Shown in pieces: positions 5,947 through 9,136 of a stretch of 9,136 nt of DNA (position 1 is the first letter of the stretch; the number at the start of each line of letters is the position of its first letter). Under the pieces are notes generated by a model, which saw nothing but the letters and a program-made list of their open reading frames with translations, was not told where the DNA came from and did not search any database. Made by a program: the position numbers and the translations under genes. The DNA lies in the NCBI GenBank assembly GCA_031284225.1, contig JAITAH010000020.1, positions 1-9,136 of the forward strand, given 5' to 3'. Origin of the DNA: Dysgonamonadaceae bacterium. GTDB lineage: Bacteria; Bacteroidota; Bacteroidia; Bacteroidales; Azobacteroidaceae.

Positions 5947-7128
5947 ATGAAGAAGAAAAAAGTTATTATTATCAGCGTTATCGTCGTCGTAGCGCTCATC
6001 CTCATCCTTTTTCTGGTAAAAGGCAAAAGGCAGGCTGCGCTCCAGTTGAATACGGCGCAAGTGAAGGAAGAAACCGTCGAAAACACCGTAACGGCTACCG
6101 GATACGTACAACCGGTGGATCAAGTGGAAGTTGGAACACAGGTTTCGGGCGTTATCGAGAAGATTTTTGTCGATTATAATTCGCAGGTAAAGAAGGGACA
6201 GTTACTGGCGGAAATCGACAAATCAACACTGAGTGAACGCCTTGTACAAGCTCAAGCCAGCCTGACAAGCGCCGAAAGCGATCTGAAATACGCTCAACAA
6301 AACTTCGACCGCGTAAAACAACTGTACGATGTAAAAGCCGCCACCGAAGTCGCTTACGAAGAAGCTGTCAACCGCTTGGCACAGGGGGAAACCGCTTTAG
6401 CCAATGCCAAAGCCAACCTGCATCAGGCGCAGGTGAACCTGTCGTATGCGGAAATTTATTCCCCTATCGACGGAATCATCCTTGACCGGTCGGTCGAACA
6501 GGGACAAACCGTAGCGGCGTCTTTCAATACGCCGACCTTATTCACGATTGCCAACGACCTGACCAAAATGCAAGTAGAGGCCGATGTGGACGAAGCGGAT
6601 ATCGGCCGCGTTCGCCTCGGACAACGTGTCCGGTTTTCTGTGGACGCTTACAGCGAGGATACTTTTGGCGGCGTGGTTGACCAAATCCGCTTACAGCCGA
6701 CGGTAACCAACAATGTAGTTACTTACACGGTCATTATTCAGGCGCCCAATCCGGACGAAAAACTCTATCCGGGCATGACGGCAAACATCACCATTGTTAC
6801 GGAAAGCGAAACGGGACTCGTTGTGCCTGCCGAAGCGCTCTATTTTGGTCCATCGCCGGAAGTTTTTGTTCATTTCAAAATGAAACCGTCAACGCCCGCG
6901 CCGGAGCAGATGTCGGATTTTACCTCGAAAACCGTTTGGGTACAGACGCCGGACAGTATGACGCTTCGGAAAATACAAACCGGACTGTCTGATGGAATAC
7001 ATACGATTGTAAAAGAGGGCTTGAAACCAAACGACACGGTCATCTTATCGGTAATTGCCGGAACGCAGGGAATATCGGAAAAACCTGCGACTAATCCGCT
7101 TATGCCGCAGCCGCCGCGCAGAAGATAA
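5947..7128 (+). CDS. MacA/HlyD-type periplasmic adaptor (membrane fusion protein)
   Basis: Adaptor that links the inner-membrane ABC transporter to the TolC-like channel. The 393-residue protein has a basic N-terminus (MKKKK) and one hydrophobic helix (6-24) that should anchor it in the inner membrane, with the rest in the periplasm; no lipobox is present. Domains in order are: first half of the barrel-sandwich (lipoyl-like) domain around 57-92 with VEVGTQVSGVIEKIFVD; a coiled-coil hairpin at about 96-168, rich in Ala, Gln and Glu; second lipoyl half with YSPIDGIILDRSVEQGQTV (171-189); a beta-barrel domain (about 205-285) with TVTNNVVTYTVI and LYPGMTANI; and a membrane-proximal domain. A Pro/Met-rich insert lies at about 311-325, and the C-terminus is a short PQPPRRR tail. 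This is the MacA subtype by its architecture and by its MacB-type neighbours. The start lies 3 bp after the TolC-like stop. Confidence 0.96.
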   Translation: MKKKKVIIISVIVVVALILILFLVKGKRQAALQLNTAQVKEETVENTVTATGYVQPVDQVEVGTQVSGVIEKIFVDYNSQVKKGQLLAEIDKSTLSERLVQAQASLTSAESDLKYAQQNFDRVKQLYDVKAATEVAYEEAVNRLAQGETALANAKANLHQAQVNLSYAEIYSPIDGIILDRSVEQGQTVAASFNTPTLFTIANDLTKMQVEADVDEADIGRVRLGQRVRFSVDAYSEDTFGGVVDQIRLQPTVTNNVVTYTVIIQAPNPDEKLYPGMTANITIVTESETGLVVPAEALYFGPSPEVFVHFKMKPSTPAPEQMSDFTSKTVWVQTPDSMTLRKIQTGLSDGIHTIVKEGLKPNDTVILSVIAGTQGISEKPATNPLMPQPPRRR

Positions 7129-7140
7129 AAAAGATTCAAT

Positions 7141-7163
7141 ATGAATGAAATCATCCAAATAGA
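7141..7163 (+). repeat. Copy of the same 23-nt stretch, copy 2, at the ABC ATPase start
   Basis: This is the other copy of the stretch at 4574-4596. Here it is the beginning of a real gene and encodes MNEIIQIE, where many related ATPases also have an M-x-x-I type first strand. It is therefore the likely source if one copy derives from the other. Confidence 0.75.
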
Positions 7164-7866
7164 ACGCCTTCAGCGCATTTTCCAAGTGGGCAGCGAGGAA
7201 GTTCACGCCTTGAAAGGCATATCTTTCACCATTTATGCCGGCGAATTTGTGAGCATCATGGGAGCGAGCGGAAGCGGAAAATCCACCTTGCTGAATATTC
7301 TGGGCTGTTTAGACCGTCCGACTTCGGGCGAATATTTCATTGATGGCATTGCCGTCAGCCAACGCGCCAAAGACGAACTTTCTACCTTACGTAACCGGAA
7401 AATCGGCTTCGTTTTCCAATCTTACAATTTATTGCCTCGGACAAGCGCCTTGGAAAATGTAGAACTGCCTTTGCTTTACAACAACACGGTTTCAAACAAA
7501 GAGCGCCGGGCGAGAGCCGTCTATGCCTTGGAACAAGTCGGCTTACAAGACCGGATGATGCACATGCCCAATCAACTTTCGGGTGGACAGCAACAGCGGG
7601 TAGCTATCGCGCGCGCGTTGGTAAATAATCCGGTCATCCTTCTGGCCGATGAAGCTACCGGAAATTTAGACACGCGCACCTCTTACGAGATTATGAGTTT
7701 GTTTCAACAACTGAACGATGAGGGAAAAACCATCGCTTTTGTTACGCACGAACCGGATATTGCCGCTTTTACCGGTCGTACCATCCAATTGCGCGACGGA
7801 TATATCGTCAAGGATACTCCGGTTTCGACCCAATCGGCGCAGGCCGCGTTGGAAGCGCTTACGTAA
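7141..7866 (+). CDS. MacB/LolD-type ABC transporter ATP-binding protein
   Basis: Cytoplasmic ATPase that powers the exporter. In 241 residues all motifs of an active ABC nucleotide-binding domain are present: Walker [10 protein letters not shown] (41-49, Lys47), Q-loop [10 protein letters not shown] (91-100, Gln93), signature LSGGQQQR (146-153), Walker B VILLADE (165-171) with catalytic Glu171, D-loop GNLD (174-177) and the switch His203 in FVTHEPD. The sequence is closest to the MacB/LolD/FtsE group, which works with permeases of the FtsX fold. In E. coli MacB the ATPase and permease are one protein; here they are two genes separated by 19 bp, as is common outside the Proteobacteria. The gene starts 12 bp after the adaptor stop. 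Its first 23 nt recur at 4574 in the leader of the operon. The C-terminal extension after about 224 is short and without a known motif. Confidence 0.97.
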   Translation: MNEIIQIERLQRIFQVGSEEVHALKGISFTIYAGEFVSIMGASGSGKSTLLNILGCLDRPTSGEYFIDGIAVSQRAKDELSTLRNRKIGFVFQSYNLLPRTSALENVELPLLYNNTVSNKERRARAVYALEQVGLQDRMMHMPNQLSGGQQQRVAIARALVNNPVILLADEATGNLDTRTSYEIMSLFQQLNDEGKTIAFVTHEPDIAAFTGRTIQLRDGYIVKDTPVSTQSAQAALEALT

Positions 7867-7885
7867 AACCTGTAATTCGGAAAAT

Positions 7886-9106
7886 ATGAATATCTTCAAT
7901 TTATTCAAATTAGCTTATAAAGCGTTGCTGCGCAATAAAACGCGAGCATTTCTCACCATGTTAGGCATTATTATAGGCATCTCGTCGGTGATTGCCATGG
8001 TCAGTTTGGGACAAAGTTCTTCGCAGAGCATCAACAACCAGATTTCTTCCATGGGAACCAACTTGATTATGGTGATGCGAACCAGTCAGCGGCAAGGCGG
8101 CGTAAACATCGGCTCAGCCAATGTGCAAACCCTGACGGCGAAAGATGTTGACGCTATCCGAAGTCAGGCCAAATACGTGAGCGCCGCTTCTCCTTTGGTA
8201 AACGCCAGCGGACAATGGATTAACGGCTCCAACAACTGGCCGGGCAGCTTGCAGGGCGGAAACTCGGAATTGATCGCGATCCGTAAATACAAAATCGCGT
8301 CGGGAACGAATTTTACCGAATCGGATGTACGCAGTTCCGCCAAAGTTTGTATCGTTGGGAAAACCGTTGTGGATAATCTTTTTCCGAATGGACAAAATCC
8401 GTTGGGACAAACGATACGCTTCAATAAGATTCCTTTCAAAATCATCGGCGTTTTGGAAAGTAAAGGGCAAAACCAAATGGGGCAAGATCAGGACGATGTG
8501 GTTATTGTGCCCTATACCACTGTACAAAAACGAATTTTGGCAATTACCTACATCCACATGATTATGGCTTCCGCCTCGTCGGAAGAAACTGCCGATCGGG
8601 CAACGCAGGAAATAGAAAGCATTTTGCAGACGAGCCACAAACTGAAACCCGGTCAGAACAACGATTTTGACGTCCGCACCCAAAAAGAAATGCTGGACAT
8701 GATGAATTCGGTAACCGGATTCCTGACCGTATTATTAGCGGCCATTGCATCCATTTCGTTACTCGTCGGCGGAATAGGCATCATGAACATCATGTATGTA
8801 ACCGTAACCGAACGCATCAAAGAAATCGGTTTGCGTATGTCCATCGGCGCCAAAAACAAAGACATTCTGCTGCAATTTCTGTGCGAGAGTATTATTCTAA
8901 GCCTGATCGGAGGCGTCATTGGTATTTTACTCGGATTGCTTTTGTCGTATGCCGCCTCCAAAGGCTTGAGTTGGCCTTTTATCATCAGTATTCCTTCAGT
9001 AGGAATTTCCTTCTTGGTATGCGCCGCCACCGGCGTTTTCTTCGGTTGGTATCCGGCGAAAAAAGCGTCGTCGTTAGACCCGATAAATGCGTTAAGGTAT
9101 GAATAA
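7886..9106 (+). CDS. MacB-type ABC transporter permease (FtsX fold)
   Basis: Inner-membrane permease of 406 residues partnering the ATPase just upstream. The layout is that of MacB-type permeases: an amphipathic N-terminal helix (MNIFNLFKLAYKALLRNKTR), TM1 (about 21-43), a large periplasmic MacB_PCD domain (about 45-270), then three TM helices in the FtsX domain. TM2 and the coupling segment carry the conserved GGIGIMNIMYVTVTER and KEIGLRMSIGAK. The protein ends PAKKASSLDPINALRYE, the canonical end of this family, so it is complete. The ATG at 7886 was preferred: the frame is open to an ATG at 7718, but that would overlap the ATPase gene by about 150 bp and add a basic stretch unlike the family. 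With TolC and the adaptor it should form a mechanotransmission exporter taking substrate from the periplasm; the substrate is unknown. Confidence 0.97.
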   Translation: MNIFNLFKLAYKALLRNKTRAFLTMLGIIIGISSVIAMVSLGQSSSQSINNQISSMGTNLIMVMRTSQRQGGVNIGSANVQTLTAKDVDAIRSQAKYVSAASPLVNASGQWINGSNNWPGSLQGGNSELIAIRKYKIASGTNFTESDVRSSAKVCIVGKTVVDNLFPNGQNPLGQTIRFNKIPFKIIGVLESKGQNQMGQDQDDVVIVPYTTVQKRILAITYIHMIMASASSEETADRATQEIESILQTSHKLKPGQNNDFDVRTQKEMLDMMNSVTGFLTVLLAAIASISLLVGGIGIMNIMYVTVTERIKEIGLRMSIGAKNKDILLQFLCESIILSLIGGVIGILLGLLLSYAASKGLSWPFIISIPSVGISFLVCAATGVFFGWYPAKKASSLDPINALRYE

Positions 9107-9125
9107 CTAATAAAAACAGATAACA

Positions 9126-9136
9126 ATGAACATGAA
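9126..9136 (+). CDS. Probable start of the next operon gene (3' truncated)
   Basis: An ATG at 9126, 19 bp after the permease stop and preceded by the A-rich leader AAAACAGATAACA, begins MNM and runs off the window. The spacing and leader are like those of the other genes of the operon. In Bacteroidota a second MacB-like permease or a regulatory gene often follows, but too little is visible to name it. Confidence 0.4.

Noticed and set aside
7718..7885. Upstream extension of the permease from the ATG at 7718
   Set aside because: It overlaps the ATPase gene, and the extra residues are a basic stretch unlike the usual short cytoplasmic start; the ATG at 7886 gives the typical N-terminus.
8114..8683. 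Antisense open frame of 189 codons inside the permease gene
   Set aside because: It is opposite the periplasmic domain of a complete MacB-type permease and has no family features.
4645..9106. The tripartite exporter as a new kind of system because ATPase and permease are separate genes
   Set aside because: Split MacB-type ATPase and permease genes with a TolC-like gene first are common in Bacteroidota, and all key motifs are standard.

Overview
The window looks like a chromosomal segment from a member of the phylum Bacteroidota, probably Bacteroidales. This rests on the family types, on AT-rich leaders without a clear Shine-Dalgarno sequence, on a TAnnTTTG-type -7 sequence, and on an efflux operon ordered TolC / adaptor / ATPase / separate permease. 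The exact genus cannot be read from the sequence. All recognised genes are on the + strand and closely packed; nothing looks like a mobile element, a CRISPR array or an RNA gene.

Region 1 (2-4425) is a tight gene group built around peptide handling. It starts with the last part of a POT/PTR2 proton-coupled di/tripeptide transporter, whose start lies before the window. Then come an OPT-family oligopeptide transporter (24 bp gap), a small stand-alone PqqD-like protein (7 bp gap) and a GNAT acetyltransferase (1 bp gap). The spacing suggests one transcript. A plausible reading is peptide import at the inner membrane with two small cytoplasmic accessory proteins, but the function of those two is unknown.

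Region 2 (4426-4644) is the only real intergenic space, 219 bp, and probably carries the start of the second operon. It holds an exact TAnnTTTG sequence, a 10-bp perfect inverted repeat, and a 24-codon open frame whose stop overlaps the next start codon (ATGA). The first 23 nt of this short frame match the first 23 nt of the downstream ABC ATPase gene at 21 positions. The 17 nt that lead into it match the start region of the PqqD-like gene at 16 positions. This is the least ordinary part of the window.

Region 3 (4645-9106) is a MacA/MacB/TolC-type tripartite export system: an outer-membrane channel, a membrane-anchored periplasmic adaptor, an ABC ATPase and a FtsX/MacB-fold permease on separate genes with gaps of 3 to 19 bp. 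Such systems use ATP to drive substrate from the periplasm out through the TolC channel; the substrate cannot be inferred. A start codon at 9126 suggests that the operon continues beyond the window.

Most of the window is ordinary conserved Bacteroidota sequence. I see no convincing new system. The points worth a second look are the composite leader before the efflux operon, the PqqD-like protein without a radical SAM partner, and the unusual residues and insert in the POT transporter.
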